Assembly (NCBI GenBank): GCA_026710905.1
Contig: JAPOQD010000093.1
Span: 1-53,834, forward strand
DNA from: Halieaceae bacterium
GTDB lineage: Bacteria > Pseudomonadota > Gammaproteobacteria > Pseudomonadales > Halieaceae
Length of the DNA stretch: 53,834 nt
Direction: 5' to 3'
Positions within the stretch are counted from its first letter, which is position 1. Each line of letters starts with the position of its first letter. Under the pieces are notes generated by a model that was not told the DNA's origin, did not search any database, and saw only the letters and a list, made by a program, of their open reading frames with translations. Position numbers and translations under genes: made by a program. This document shows positions 41,523 to 49,868 of this stretch, piece after piece.

Positions 41523-42413
41523 ATGAGCACACTCTGGAAAATAAACTGTATGGAAAATGCATATCCTGGGATGTGGCAACGTTGGTTCAAAGAGCAATGT
41601 GTTGCTGTCGGCTGGGCGAGTGCGTGGGGTTATAAACTTGACGGAGAAAATAAGGGTGATCGTGGATGGAGTACTGCACGGAATGCGATCAAAAGGATGG
41701 CTATTGGAGACTATGTCGTAGTTGCATTACGTAATCATCGCGTTGGGCGCATTGGACAAATTACGGGCAAGGCAATAGGAGATGATGAGTGGGATCCATT
41801 GGTTCCAAGAAGCCCTGGCATGACAGACGGAGAAATGGGGCGAAGGATTTTGGTAAGGTGGGAGCTTACCACTGGCCCGGATAATCAAGAACTCGTAGTT
41901 CAGTTACCAGAAGAAAACAGACTCAATATTGGAGAATTAAGGCCAACTGTAGCACGAGTATTTTCGCTGACCTCGGACAAATTGCGAATGGTCATGAATG
42001 ACCAGGAAAATTGGGTAAATTTGCTAGGAAAGTTCGGCTATGAAAAGGCATTATCGGATTATATAGGAAATTACCCTAATCGACTTGAAGATGGATTACT
42101 CCCGCACCCCAACCTAAAAATACGGGAGCGAGTTTTCAAGGATCGAAGGCGTTCAGATGTTCTACTTATGGACAAGAACAAGAAACCTGTAGTCGTCGAA
42201 TGCAAACAACATTCACCATCAGTATATGATATAAATCAGTTACGGCACTATATGCAACTTCTACAAGATGAAACAAGAGAGAATCCTAGAGGTATACTTG
42301 TCCATGGTGGTGCGCCAAAAATTTCCCATGAAGTGATAGCTGCAGCAAAGAAGCTGCAGCCAGTCGAGATTGTTAGCTACAGCATTGAAGTTAATTTCAG
42401 GAAGTCATTTTGA
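41523..42413 (+). CDS. EVE-like (PUA-fold) plus PD-(D/E)XK nuclease
   Basis: A 296-aa protein. The N-terminal half (MSTLWKINC, then GMWQRWFKEQCVAVGW, AIGDYVVVALRNHRVGRIGQ) resembles EVE/PUA-like domains that read modified bases. The C-terminal half has the nuclease core: Asp212 (SDVLLM), Glu226 and Lys228 in VVVECKQ, plus a following QLRHYM helix as in DUF91/NucS-like enzymes. It probably cuts DNA carrying modified bases, i.e. a restriction or repair role. The ATG at 41523 follows AAAGGGAAAA. Clearly AT-richer than the region around it, a sign of transfer. Confidence 0.75.
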   Translation: MSTLWKINCMENAYPGMWQRWFKEQCVAVGWASAWGYKLDGENKGDRGWSTARNAIKRMAIGDYVVVALRNHRVGRIGQITGKAIGDDEWDPLVPRSPGMTDGEMGRRILVRWELTTGPDNQELVVQLPEENRLNIGELRPTVARVFSLTSDKLRMVMNDQENWVNLLGKFGYEKALSDYIGNYPNRLEDGLLPHPNLKIRERVFKDRRRSDVLLMDKNKKPVVVECKQHSPSVYDINQLRHYMQLLQDETRENPRGILVHGGAPKISHEVIAAAKKLQPVEIVSYSIEVNFRKSF

Positions 42414-42518
42414 CCCCCCCTCCACAGAACCCCGAAGAAATGACATGGTATAATGATGGCGGACATCCCTACGGCCCCATCGACGAGCCGCTCCCTTCGC
42501 CAGCCTGTCAAGCTGGAC

Positions 42519-42571
42519 CTAAAGGGGTCGGTGACTTAGAACCACTCTCAATTGTTACCGACCCCTTTAGT
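42519..42571. repeat. REP-like family C copy 2, convergent position
   Basis: CTAAAGGGGTCGGTGA pairs with TTACCGACCCCTTTAG, with internal GAACCACTCTCAATTG shared by the other family C copies. It lies between convergent gene ends (42413 and 42639) and may terminate both. Confidence 0.82.
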
Positions 42572-42638
42572 ACTTAAAGTATCCGTTAAATTAGGGAAGG
42601 TTCAGTGTTTCAAGCAGAACCAATGATCATTCGGCGGG

Positions 42639-43469
42639 TTACAGTATCCCCACGAATGCTTCATTTGCCTCGCGCGTTTCGAGACGAAACATGATTTCGG
42701 ACTGAAAGTAGAACTGAGGATGACATTCCTCACCGTACGCGTTCCAAAACACTTCCCGACCATTTTGGAATCCCTCCACACAAACTAAGCCAATTACCGC
42801 CTGAAAGATGGATGGTTCAAACGTGATGACACTTCGGAGGAACTGACGCCGGTCTCTGAAAAAAGGCTTTCGGATACCTATTTCCCGGAGACGTTTGTAT
42901 AACGGGGACTGATCTCTCATCCGATGAAACCCGATTTTGACATTTCCCTCCCTCACTTCTCTCTCAAGAAAGGAGCGGATGGTTTCCGCTTTCCTTTTCC
43001 TCATTTCCTTTGCAACATTAGCCTCAGCATCGTTAGCAGTCAATTCGCTCAATGCTCCATCATCCACTTCGGCATTATGCACTCCTAGGTCAGGATACTC
43101 GGTGTTACGGCCTTTCCAAAGGATGTTGGCGGGATGAACAATAGCGACGAAAGCTAAAAATTCCAGAATTGGCCTATCTATAACAAGAAATAAAGAAGAA
43201 AGAACGGCAACTATTGAGAGCCAATAGAGCACATAAAATGTATAGCGTACTGGTTTAGGTGCTGCAAGATTATCAGAAACTCTCCATTCCCCAGCTATCG
43301 CAGAACCAGAACGACGAACCTTTTCTTTAAAAGAATACCTGAAAATCAAAAATATAAAGACGAGCAATAGCACCAATAAACCTAACACGATAATCATAGA
43401 AGTTTTGTAATCTGTGAACCAACAGATTCCCGCCGCGATTAGAAAATACAAACCAGCAAGAAAAGTCAT
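42639..43469 (-). CDS. Hypothetical membrane protein
   Basis: A 276-aa protein with likely transmembrane segments at about 2-18, 22-45, 76-96 and 100-115, followed by a cytoplasmic C-terminal domain with AEANVAKEMRKRKAETIRSF and a final FRLETREANEAFVG. No family is recognised. ATAAGGAC precedes the ATG. AT-rich like its neighbour, so part of the same imported block. Confidence 0.55.
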   Translation of the reverse strand: MTFLAGLYFLIAAGICWFTDYKTSMIIVLGLLVLLLVFIFLIFRYSFKEKVRRSGSAIAGEWRVSDNLAAPKPVRYTFYVLYWLSIVAVLSSLFLVIDRPILEFLAFVAIVHPANILWKGRNTEYPDLGVHNAEVDDGALSELTANDAEANVAKEMRKRKAETIRSFLEREVREGNVKIGFHRMRDQSPLYKRLREIGIRKPFFRDRRQFLRSVITFEPSIFQAVIGLVCVEGFQNGREVFWNAYGEECHPQFYFQSEIMFRLETREANEAFVGIL

Positions 43470-43612
43470 CGATCATTTGTCCTTATGAAGTCGTTCGACA
43501 AGATAACGTACATTTTTTGACACAACCAGTGAAAACAGCGTGAACATCTAGCGTCCCACAAATGTTCACCGACTCCCAATAGGCAAAACATGCATCGGGG
43601 AGAGTCCTTTCG

Positions 43613-43984
43613 TCAACTACCTTCAGCTTTCCAAATTGCTACGGGCGATGATGTAAGCCTTCTTGTGAGCCCGATCTCACGCGAAGTAAATCCTCCTAAT
43701 GAAGTCTTCCTTCGCTGTTTGCGAATGACCTGGGTTCTTTTTTTCTTCTTGATTGACCACATACCACCACACTTTTCGGTATCAATCCAGGCAACCCAGC
43801 TGCCCCTAAAGGCCTTTTGAGGTCTGGGATTCTTGGTGGGCACACTGTCGTGGAGATAACGATCTGAATCAAACCAAGTTTTTAGCCCTGCTTGTAGCTG
43901 CAAGGCTTTTTCAAGCACATCAGGCATTGAGAAATCCATTCTTACTAGTGAGACAACAGACTCAATTTGTTGGACGCTGCGCAC
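43613..43984 (-). CDS. Hypothetical protein, low certainty
   Basis: 123 codons. The N-terminal part (SVVSLVRMDFSMPDVLEKAL, FDSDRYLHDSVPTKNP) looks protein-like; the C-terminal part is rich in Lys/Arg (IKKKKRTQVIRKQRRK) and may not be. No family is known. It may be a degraded gene. Confidence 0.3.
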   Translation of the reverse strand: MRSVQQIESVVSLVRMDFSMPDVLEKALQLQAGLKTWFDSDRYLHDSVPTKNPRPQKAFRGSWVAWIDTEKCGGMWSIKKKKRTQVIRKQRRKTSLGGFTSREIGLTRRLTSSPVAIWKAEGS

Positions 43985-44094
43985 TGCCTCTTTGCCATTA
44001 CGCGGTCTTCCGTCTCAGGGAGTTCGGGTCCTTTCGTCGGGCTGGCGCATCGTCGAGACCTTATTCTACGAAGTCCCAATATCTTTCTTTAGTG

Positions 44095-44287
44095 GTAACT
44101 ACTCACGCCTTCACAGTTTGTTTAGGCGACGCATGCGCCGCCCGCACATCCGGGGAGCCAAACCGCCAAATGCAAACATTGCGCGGGCCGCGCCATACGG
44201 GCGAGGGGCGTGCCACGCCCCTACGCACCCGCCTGCCGGCGCACCAATTCCCAACCCCGGACGGAGCAGAGGGGGGCGAGTAGTTAC
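44095..44287 (+). mobile_element. MITE family 1, copy 1
   Basis: 193 bp, GC-rich, with exact 10-bp inverted ends GTAACTACTC and GAGTAGTTAC, flanked on both sides by the identical 8-bp sequence CTTTAGTG (44087-44094 and 44288-44295). It has no gene. The interior matches the reverse complement of the copy at 46281, with one extra block of about 30 bp (GGGCGAGGGGCGTGCCACGC region). Confidence 0.93.
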
Positions 44288-44307
44288 CTTTAGTGTTGGC
44301 AAATTCG

Positions 44308-44691
44308 TCACAACACTCCGCCGCTGTCATGTATCGGCAACTTGTTGTCACCAACCCGCCAGCATTTCGGCTTCAGAGCCGTGCGTTGACGGGGTTTGGC
44401 TTCGAACTTTTCGAGGCCGCCCGAGGGTTTGAAATATTTTCCGATCTGTTCCTGGAACTCTTCCGCACTGTTCCAGAAACCGACATTGACAAACGACCTG
44501 TATTTTTCTTCGCACCCGGTAAGCGGCCAGGTAATCCAGTCGAATTCTGCGGTCGAGTGCCCCTCAGACAGGAATTCCCCAATGAGGCCGCTCCGGTCCT
44601 CGACGGTGGCGGTCTTTCTCCAGAATTCCAGGAACTTATCAACCCACTTCTGTTTGCGTTTGATTTTCCAATGTATGACAACAATGATCAT
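44308..44691 (-). CDS. Monooxygenase-like small dimeric alpha/beta-barrel protein
   Basis: A 127-aa protein starting MIIVVIHWKIKR with KWVDKFLEFWRKTATV, followed by GLIGEFLS, FDWITWPL and YRSFVNVGFWNSAEEF. The pattern is that of the antibiotic-biosynthesis monooxygenase (ABM)-like fold; the C-terminal KCWRVGDNKLP is conserved in a small uncharacterised group. No cofactor motif. Function unknown. Confidence 0.6.
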   Translation of the reverse strand: MIIVVIHWKIKRKQKWVDKFLEFWRKTATVEDRSGLIGEFLSEGHSTAEFDWITWPLTGCEEKYRSFVNVGFWNSAEEFQEQIGKYFKPSGGLEKFEAKPRQRTALKPKCWRVGDNKLPIHDSGGVL

Positions 44692-44926
44692 TCGTTAGCC
44701 TCCACCGTGCTCCGGGAACGGGATACAGTTACTGTCTTCACCAGCGGTGCGACGCTTTATGTGCATCCGGGTATCCGCCACATCGTCCGTATAGCAGTCG
44801 CGCTACCCTCTGGAAAGCCGTACTGGCGAAATGGCGACCCTACTTCACAAAGACCAAAAGGGGGCGGTGTCCACTCGCGTTAATTTGGCCAATAACTATC
44901 GTCGTCCGGGCCGAAAAGGTGATGCC
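44692..44926. other. Intergenic stretch without a supported gene
   Basis: Only short unconvincing frames are seen. Towards the right end AAAAGGGGGCGGTGTCCACT (44862-44881) is slightly reminiscent of family C repeats. Confidence 0.3.
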
Positions 44927-45838
44927 TTACCGCCGACAATCTCCTAGCTGGTCCACAACGTCCCTCAATATTTTTCGCCGCACATCCGTTGGTCCAGGAG
45001 GGTCCTTCAATAAACCGATTTCTCCAAGCGTGAGGGCGATGTCGAATGGCACTTGCATTTCGTCTGCTGCCCTAGCTTCTGAGGGATCGTAGCCGGAGTG
45101 TCGTCTCACGGCTTCCTTTTCTCTAAGGAGGGAAAGCGTAAGCTCCAATTCTCCCATTGCTAGACGACCTACCTCTTGCGAATCAGGTATAGCGTCCGTC
45201 CCATGTATCCCGGCGTAGTGGGCCAGTACGAGCATTCTAGCGATGTCCAAAGTAAGCTCACGCGCATCTCTCTCCGTCTCTATCTTTTTCTGTATCCCGC
45301 CCTTGTCACGGATCAGGAAGTGGCACATGGTCTCAGTGATGTAGGTCACGGGATCAATATTGTAGAGTTTCTGCGAGCTGGCAACTGTGCGACCTTGGTG
45401 CCTCGCGAGCCTATAGGCCGTGACCCTTGAGACTTTCAAGGCCTCTTCCTTGGTCATTTCTGACAAAGTATTCGAACTCCCCCCCAAGGGTGGCTTACCC
45501 TGTTGATCGATCAGACGCTGGAAAGCGAAGAAGGCCACTTTTTCGGCCATGGTTCGATCAAGTTTTCCTCGCGCCCGTGCATGGACGCTGTCGGCGCATC
45601 TTTGAATAGCCTCCTCGCGGCCTCTCCCAGGTCGGAGCGCGATTAAGGCTCTGCCTTTGGCGTGAACCAAGATTTCCCTCGCATCCTTCTGAGACACGCT
45701 GTCTTCAAGTAGCGCGGCTACTTCAGCCGTCTCCAGCGCGATTTGGTGTTCACCATCTGGAAACACAGCGGTCGTCATCTTGCGGAACACATCTTCAACT
45801 TGCGGCTGCCGACTTTTCTTCCTTTTCCAAAACCTCAT
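44927..45838 (-). CDS. Hypothetical protein
   Basis: A 303-aa soluble, helical, charged protein with a basic N terminus (MRFWKRKKSRQP). No known family. Segments such as VSRVTAYRLARHQGRTVASS could be helix-turn-helix-like, but this is weak. It stands alone, followed upstream by MITE family 2, copy 2. Confidence 0.55.
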   Translation of the reverse strand: MRFWKRKKSRQPQVEDVFRKMTTAVFPDGEHQIALETAEVAALLEDSVSQKDAREILVHAKGRALIALRPGRGREEAIQRCADSVHARARGKLDRTMAEKVAFFAFQRLIDQQGKPPLGGSSNTLSEMTKEEALKVSRVTAYRLARHQGRTVASSQKLYNIDPVTYITETMCHFLIRDKGGIQKKIETERDARELTLDIARMLVLAHYAGIHGTDAIPDSQEVGRLAMGELELTLSLLREKEAVRRHSGYDPSEARAADEMQVPFDIALTLGEIGLLKDPPGPTDVRRKILRDVVDQLGDCRR

Positions 45839-45868
45839 GTTTGATGAACCTCAGCCAATGCAACAAAG

Positions 45869-45980
45869 GTAACCGTTCGGTATTAGCGTAATGTCTTGAC
45901 TGTTGAGGATGAAAACCTCCCTGTTTTGGGCGTTTTTCCGCCATAGTGGCCCATCTATCACGTCTTGCCCGAACGGTTAC
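45869..45980 (+). mobile_element. MITE family 2, copy 2
   Basis: 112 bp with exact 12-bp inverted ends GTAACCGTTCGG and CCGAACGGTTAC and perfect 8-bp flanking duplications CAACAAAG (45861-45868 and 45981-45988). The left and right arms match copy 1 at 41346; the interior is diverged. It lies just upstream of the hypothetical gene at 44927-45838. No coding capacity. Confidence 0.93.
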
Positions 45981-46280
45981 CAACAAAGATCCTCAATGCG
46001 ATCACAATAGACCGCATGTCCGTGCGTTCCACCGTCTTCAAGTGTAGCTTGGACTATACCGAGGGAGAACACAACGCTCGCCCGTACTGCCGGGGCCATA
46101 TTTGAGGATGCGGCGGGTAAGAAGCACTCAACTGTGGAACGTTGCTCCGGCATTTTGGTGGTTGTTCATTTGGGGCTTCTGGGGTGCCGGTTTGAATCGC
46201 ACCTCCAATTCTCCAGATATGCCCCAAGTGAACGACCCACGGAAAGAACACAACTGAGCCCTCGTTACTTTCCCGTAGAT

Positions 46281-46443
46281 GTAACTACTCCACCCCCTGC
46301 TCCGCCCGGGGTTGGGAATTGGTGCGTCGGCAGGCAGGGGCGCAGGGGCGCGGCCCGTGCAATGTTTGCATTTTGCGGTTTGGCTCCCCGGAAGTGCGGG
46401 CGGCGAATGCGCCGCCCCAACCTGTGGGGGCGTGAGTAGTTAC
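46281..46443 (-). mobile_element. MITE family 1, copy 2 (inverted relative to copy 1)
   Basis: 163 bp with inverted ends GTAACTACTC and GAGTAGTTAC and perfect 8-bp flanking duplications CCGTAGAT (46273-46280 and 46444-46451). Its reverse complement matches copy 1 along nearly all its length, including GGGGAGCCAAACCGC and ATGCAAACATTGC. About 30 bp shorter. The region 45989-46272 holds no gene I can support. Confidence 0.93.
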
Positions 46444-46451
46444 CCGTAGAT

Positions 46452-46488
46452 GATTTTTCTTGAAATGATGGGTGTCCCTTTTATTCCT
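46452..46488. repeat. REP-like family B copy
   Basis: TTTTTCTTGAAATGATGGGT followed by GTCCCTTTTATTCCTG. It directly abuts the target duplication of MITE family 1, copy 2. Confidence 0.78.
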
Positions 46489-46590
46489 GCCGTTAGTCAT
46501 CGGTTTTTTTGGCTAACGCGAATTATGAGATTTTCAAATCGTGGTTTGCTGCGAATTCAGGATAGCAGCTAGTGCAGGATCCCATGCCTG

Positions 46591-46630
46591 TTTCTTCTTG
46601 ATTGGAAGTGATGGGTGCTCTTTATGTTAT
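46591..46630. repeat. REP-like family B copy (diverged)
   Basis: TTTCTTCTTGATTGGAAGTG then ATGGGTGCTCTTTATG, a degenerate family B copy at the 3' end of the HNH gene. Confidence 0.5.
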
Positions 46631-46643
46631 TGACCCTGGGCAA

Positions 46644-47321
46644 TCAATTACCGACAAAGCGTTCTAACCCGTCCCAAGTTGACCTCTTTACTGGCCGAGT
46701 GCGAGGGTCGATTAAACCAACCTCTTCAAGGGTCCATGCCAATCTCCCGTAATTTCTCCCGTAATTACACGGAGCACAAGTAATAACAAGGTTGTCAATT
46801 TCCGTTCGGCCACCGCGACAGTGTGGCAACACATGGTCGAACTGCAGCCAAAGACACTGGAACGCGGCGTGCTCCCCGGCATTTGTCCTGGGCCAGGGTA
46901 ATGCATTTTCGTAATGGCGGCGCATGACGTTGCGGATCTCGGCCCGAATGACCGGAATCCCGCAGAACCGGCAGTGGTATCTGTCACGATTTATTATCTG
47001 AAGTTTCTGGTCGCCACTCGGTTCTCTTTTCGGATCCCGGTCATTCTTATCCAGCACTGGTTGTGCTCCCTCGACTGACCGGAATCGATGAATTTGATTA
47101 CTCTTTGATCCCCAAAGAGACTCAACCCATTTCCGCACTTCCGGCATATTGGCTTTCGTTATGAGGTGTTCTGCCCTGCCATGCTCACCTCCGAGATGTG
47201 CATCGACTGCTCTATCAAGTAGTTCGGCAGCATGGAAAATTTCCGGGACTGGCTCACAGAAACAGGGTCGAGGTGCCCAAAAATCTGGATCTGGGGCAGA
47301 TGAAGCGTCTCCGTTGTTCAT
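46644..47321 (-). CDS. HNH endonuclease
   Basis: A 225-aa protein. The C-terminal half holds a zinc-type HNH fold: CRFCG near 110-115, then LQFDHVLPHCRGGRTEIDNL with the catalytic DH, and ITCAPCNYGR with the second Cys pair. The N-terminal half, with FHAAELLDRAVDAHLGGEHG, is uncharacterised and may contact partners. The ATG at 47321 is chosen (GAGAG upstream). Likely a free-standing homing- or defence-type nuclease. Confidence 0.8.
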   Translation of the reverse strand: MNNGDASSAPDPDFWAPRPCFCEPVPEIFHAAELLDRAVDAHLGGEHGRAEHLITKANMPEVRKWVESLWGSKSNQIHRFRSVEGAQPVLDKNDRDPKREPSGDQKLQIINRDRYHCRFCGIPVIRAEIRNVMRRHYENALPWPRTNAGEHAAFQCLWLQFDHVLPHCRGGRTEIDNLVITCAPCNYGRNYGRLAWTLEEVGLIDPRTRPVKRSTWDGLERFVGN

Positions 47322-47401
47322 GATTTCTCTCAATCCGAGTGAAATTTGAAATAAGAAAAGCTCATAGGCCGCCCGCCACTTATGGCGGCGCTGTCAGTGT
47401 A

Positions 47402-47435
47402 CTTGAAAGAAATGATGAGTGTCCTTTTACTTGGT
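47402..47435. repeat. REP-like family B copy
   Basis: CTTGAAAGAAATGATGAGTG then TCCTTTTACTTGG. It lies at the 3' side of the unknown gene that starts at 47781. Confidence 0.55.
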
Positions 47436-47448
47436 TTACGGCGGGTAT

Positions 47449-47781
47449 TCAATCAAGGTTCAGTTCGACTTGGAATTTCCGCTCACCGATATACTTCAAT
47501 TGGAACTTCGGCGGAGCCCCCTTGGTCCATGGTGCGAAACCGCACTCAATGAACCATTTGCCGATCTCTGTGCTGATCAGCTCCAGGCAGGTAGCGTCCC
47601 AAAAGGAGGCCTTGGAAACATTTACTTCCGCAACACGGCACGACTTGTACGCAGTAAGGCAGAGAATGACGGTTTTCCATTTCCGATCAAAAACTCGGTC
47701 ACGGTCCTTTACCTTGATTTTCAGACCGTATCCCCCGCCAGTAGGACTCTTTTTACCGTTGTTCCAAGCCGTAGCAATCAT
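47449..47781 (-). CDS. Conserved hypothetical protein next to a PD-(D/E)XK nuclease
   Basis: About 110 aa starting MIATAWNNGKKSPTGGGYGL, with KDRDRVFDRKWKTV, then SFWDATCLELISTEIGKWF and FAPWTKGAPPKFQL. I recall this as a widespread small family of unknown role with strict W/G positions. It follows the PD-(D/E)XK gene and is probably co-transcribed; the open frame reaches to 47802, only three bases from that gene's stop. Confidence 0.6.
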   Translation of the reverse strand: MIATAWNNGKKSPTGGGYGLKIKVKDRDRVFDRKWKTVILCLTAYKSCRVAEVNVSKASFWDATCLELISTEIGKWFIECGFAPWTKGAPPKFQLKYIGERKFQVELNLD

Positions 47782-47805
47782 ATTTATTTCTTCTCTGCCC
47801 ATGAA

Positions 47806-48915
47806 TTAACGACCAGTGTGGCTCCCTACCTCGGCTACAAACTTACGAGCGCGGCGGAGGCGCTGCATCGTCGCTTCCAAGTCCACGATGCAACCGTCCT
47901 TCAGGGCGAGATAGCCGTTTTCAGTGCCGAAAGTGATCTGAGCTACGGCCCCGGATTTTCCGCCGCGAAATCTCCCGGCCTTTTTGATTCTGACATCCCC
48001 GGACCGCAGGGCATTGTCTTCCAAAAGCCCCAGCACCTTATACATTAACGGTGCTCTAATCCCCGGACCATCCCTATCGCCGAGGCGTACGGTTAGTCGG
48101 GTCGCATTTTCGATCTGGAGATACATAATGACCTTATCCGGTCCCCACTCTATTGGTGTTTCTGCGAAGAAAAAACCTAGAAACCCTCCCGAGGGATTGT
48201 TTACGAATTCCCAACCCCATGAACTCCATTCACACGCCTCTTCCATCTGTTTCTCAAGTTCGGTGTAGAAGCCTTCAAAGCGTACCCATTTTTCTCCCCA
48301 TTCTGACCAACAAACATTACGATAATTGTTGGTCTCTCTTTCCCAGTCTTGAAGATGTGTACGGAAGTTGTCAGCGATGGTGTCACCGGTATCTTGAAAA
48401 CGAACCAGCACTCCGAGAAGATCGCGCCGCAGGAATCGGCCACATTTCTCCGCAGACGGGAGGTGACATTGCGACGCGTTTCCGGTCTTCATATATACCG
48501 GAACGATCTTCCGGTTCGGATAATGCTCCTCCGCTACTTTGATATAGTGCTCAATCTGATTCGAATGCTCATTAGTCCCTACTTTGTCCTCAATGAGAAG
48601 AACGAGGCCATCCTCATTCTCATCGTTGATCAGCACCAACACGTCAATGCGGTGATACTGTGTTTTGATTTCGAGGTCTCTAATGTCGGGAATGCTGCTT
48701 TCATCCAACTTAGTGGCCAGTAGAGCACGTAGCATTTCTGTACCGAGTCCATTGAGACGTGGGTGTGATTTGCGGTATTTGGGCTGGGACCACGCCAGGA
48801 TGTAGGCGAGGGTGGCGTCCTGGGCGAGTTCCTTGGTAGCGAACGAATAGAGGTTGGGAATCTCGGTCAAGGTTGGTTCTCCATTTTCCAGGTGGCCAAG
48901 GAAGCACTGTTGCAT
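47806..48915 (-). CDS. PD-(D/E)XK_4-superfamily nuclease
   Basis: A 369-aa protein. The nuclease core is RIDVLVLIND (Asp91) followed by LVLLIEDKVGTNEHSNQI (Glu109, Lys111), with Glu60 in GLGTEMLRALL as the helix-1 acid. The rest (from about 190) is an accessory domain with WSSWGWEFVNN and ATRLTVRLGD. These proteins are common in defence islands. Together with the small protein downstream and the HNH nuclease it suggests a DNA-targeting module. Confidence 0.82.
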   Translation of the reverse strand: MQQCFLGHLENGEPTLTEIPNLYSFATKELAQDATLAYILAWSQPKYRKSHPRLNGLGTEMLRALLATKLDESSIPDIRDLEIKTQYHRIDVLVLINDENEDGLVLLIEDKVGTNEHSNQIEHYIKVAEEHYPNRKIVPVYMKTGNASQCHLPSAEKCGRFLRRDLLGVLVRFQDTGDTIADNFRTHLQDWERETNNYRNVCWSEWGEKWVRFEGFYTELEKQMEEACEWSSWGWEFVNNPSGGFLGFFFAETPIEWGPDKVIMYLQIENATRLTVRLGDRDGPGIRAPLMYKVLGLLEDNALRSGDVRIKKAGRFRGGKSGAVAQITFGTENGYLALKDGCIVDLEATMQRLRRARKFVAEVGSHTGR

Positions 48916-48934
48916 CGGACGCTATTGTACACAC

Positions 48935-49014
48935 CAAAGGGATCGGTGGCAGTTGCACCAAAAGGCGTCGGTAACAATTGCGAACTACCCTCAATTGTCG
49001 CCGATCCCTTTAGT
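48935..49014. repeat. REP-like family C copy 3 (expanded)
   Basis: CCAAAGGGATCGGTGGCA at the left and CAATTGTCGCCGATCCCTTT at the right are inverse, with an internal second unit AAAAGGCGTCGGTAACAATT and the shared GAACTACCCTCAATTG. The remaining DNA to 49186 holds no gene. Confidence 0.75.
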
Positions 49015-49186
49015 GCGGAGGACTGCTCCAAAGCGACTGAATTGCGGGCGGTCCGATGGCTGCCCCTCCCCTCTCAGTCCCATGTCCACTGAACACGCAT
49101 ACCGCATTGACTCGGAAGCGCCTAGGGTCGTAACCTTGAATAGTGTCCAAGGGCAATCCAATAGCCTTGTTTCGAGAGATATTAGA

Positions 49187-49432
49187 ATGACTTCAATCGA
49201 GCGCATGCTCCCAACCGGCGAATGCTGGTGCGGCTGCGGCGCTGAGACGGCCACCGGCTCCTTCTTCCTACCAGGCCACGACAGGACTGCCGAGTCCGCG
49301 GTGATCACCTTAGAGTACGGCGATATCCCCGGCTTCCTGGTCCATCACGGCTACGGACCGGGGGGCAAGAATCCCAAACATGAGTTAGACATATGGCGTT
49401 CCGGGGGAAAGCATGGGCGCGAGGCGTCGTGA
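49187..49432 (+). CDS. Small Cys-rich protein
   Basis: 81 aa from the ATG at 49187. It opens with a Cys cluster (GECWCGCGAETATGSFFLPGHD), which may bind a metal or be structural, and contains ALITLEYGD-like and FLVHHGYGPGGKNP stretches. Similar short CGCG...PGHD proteins occur widely in accessory DNA; function unknown. The frame is open far upstream through a repeat, so this ATG is the likely start. Confidence 0.5.
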   Translation: MTSIERMLPTGECWCGCGAETATGSFFLPGHDRTAESAVITLEYGDIPGFLVHHGYGPGGKNPKHELDIWRSGGKHGREAS

Positions 49433-49868
49433 CCGCTGCTCGACGGAGACGGACGACCCTTGGCGCCGACGCCGAGCCGAGCAGCGGCGCTTGAACAGGC
49501 TACGAGGCCGAGCTTTGGCGGATGGCCGTCGCATTGCGGGGCAGCATGGACTCCGACGAGTACAAGCATATTGTCATAGGAACGGCATACGTAGAGTGGG
49601 GGACAGGAACCCCTGCCCCCATTCATCATACCGCGCATAGGGCTTTCTGATGTACTTCATGTCAAGGCATGCGCCCTCTTCCAGGGAGCCGTCGCGGGAA
49701 GCTGGAATAACCCATCTTCACCTCTGCAGCCAACTCTGCAAGAAACTGCTCTACCCCTTCTTCTGTCGGCGCCGGCTCAACCGTCACCAGGAAGGTCGGC
49801 AAGGACGGATTGGCCCTGGGCCGGGTCAAACAACGCAATATTCGCGGCTGGAAGCGGCCTAAACCCAA
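49433..49868. other. Intergenic stretch without a supported gene
   Basis: Frames in this stretch are Arg-rich and look non-coding. A minus-strand fragment ending at 49662 (FLVTVEPAPTEEGVEQFLAE) could be a relic of a gene. Nothing else is recognised. Confidence 0.3.

Noticed and set aside
46130-46215. Sequence with GGTTTGAATCGCACC, like a tRNA T-arm
   Set aside because: No acceptor stem, D-arm or anticodon arm can be drawn around it.
46285-46500. Minus-strand 71-codon frame
   Set aside because: Lies almost wholly inside MITE family 1, copy 2 and a family B repeat.
49413-49640. 75-codon Arg-rich frame
   Set aside because: Composition typical of spurious GC-rich frames; overlaps the small Cys-rich gene.
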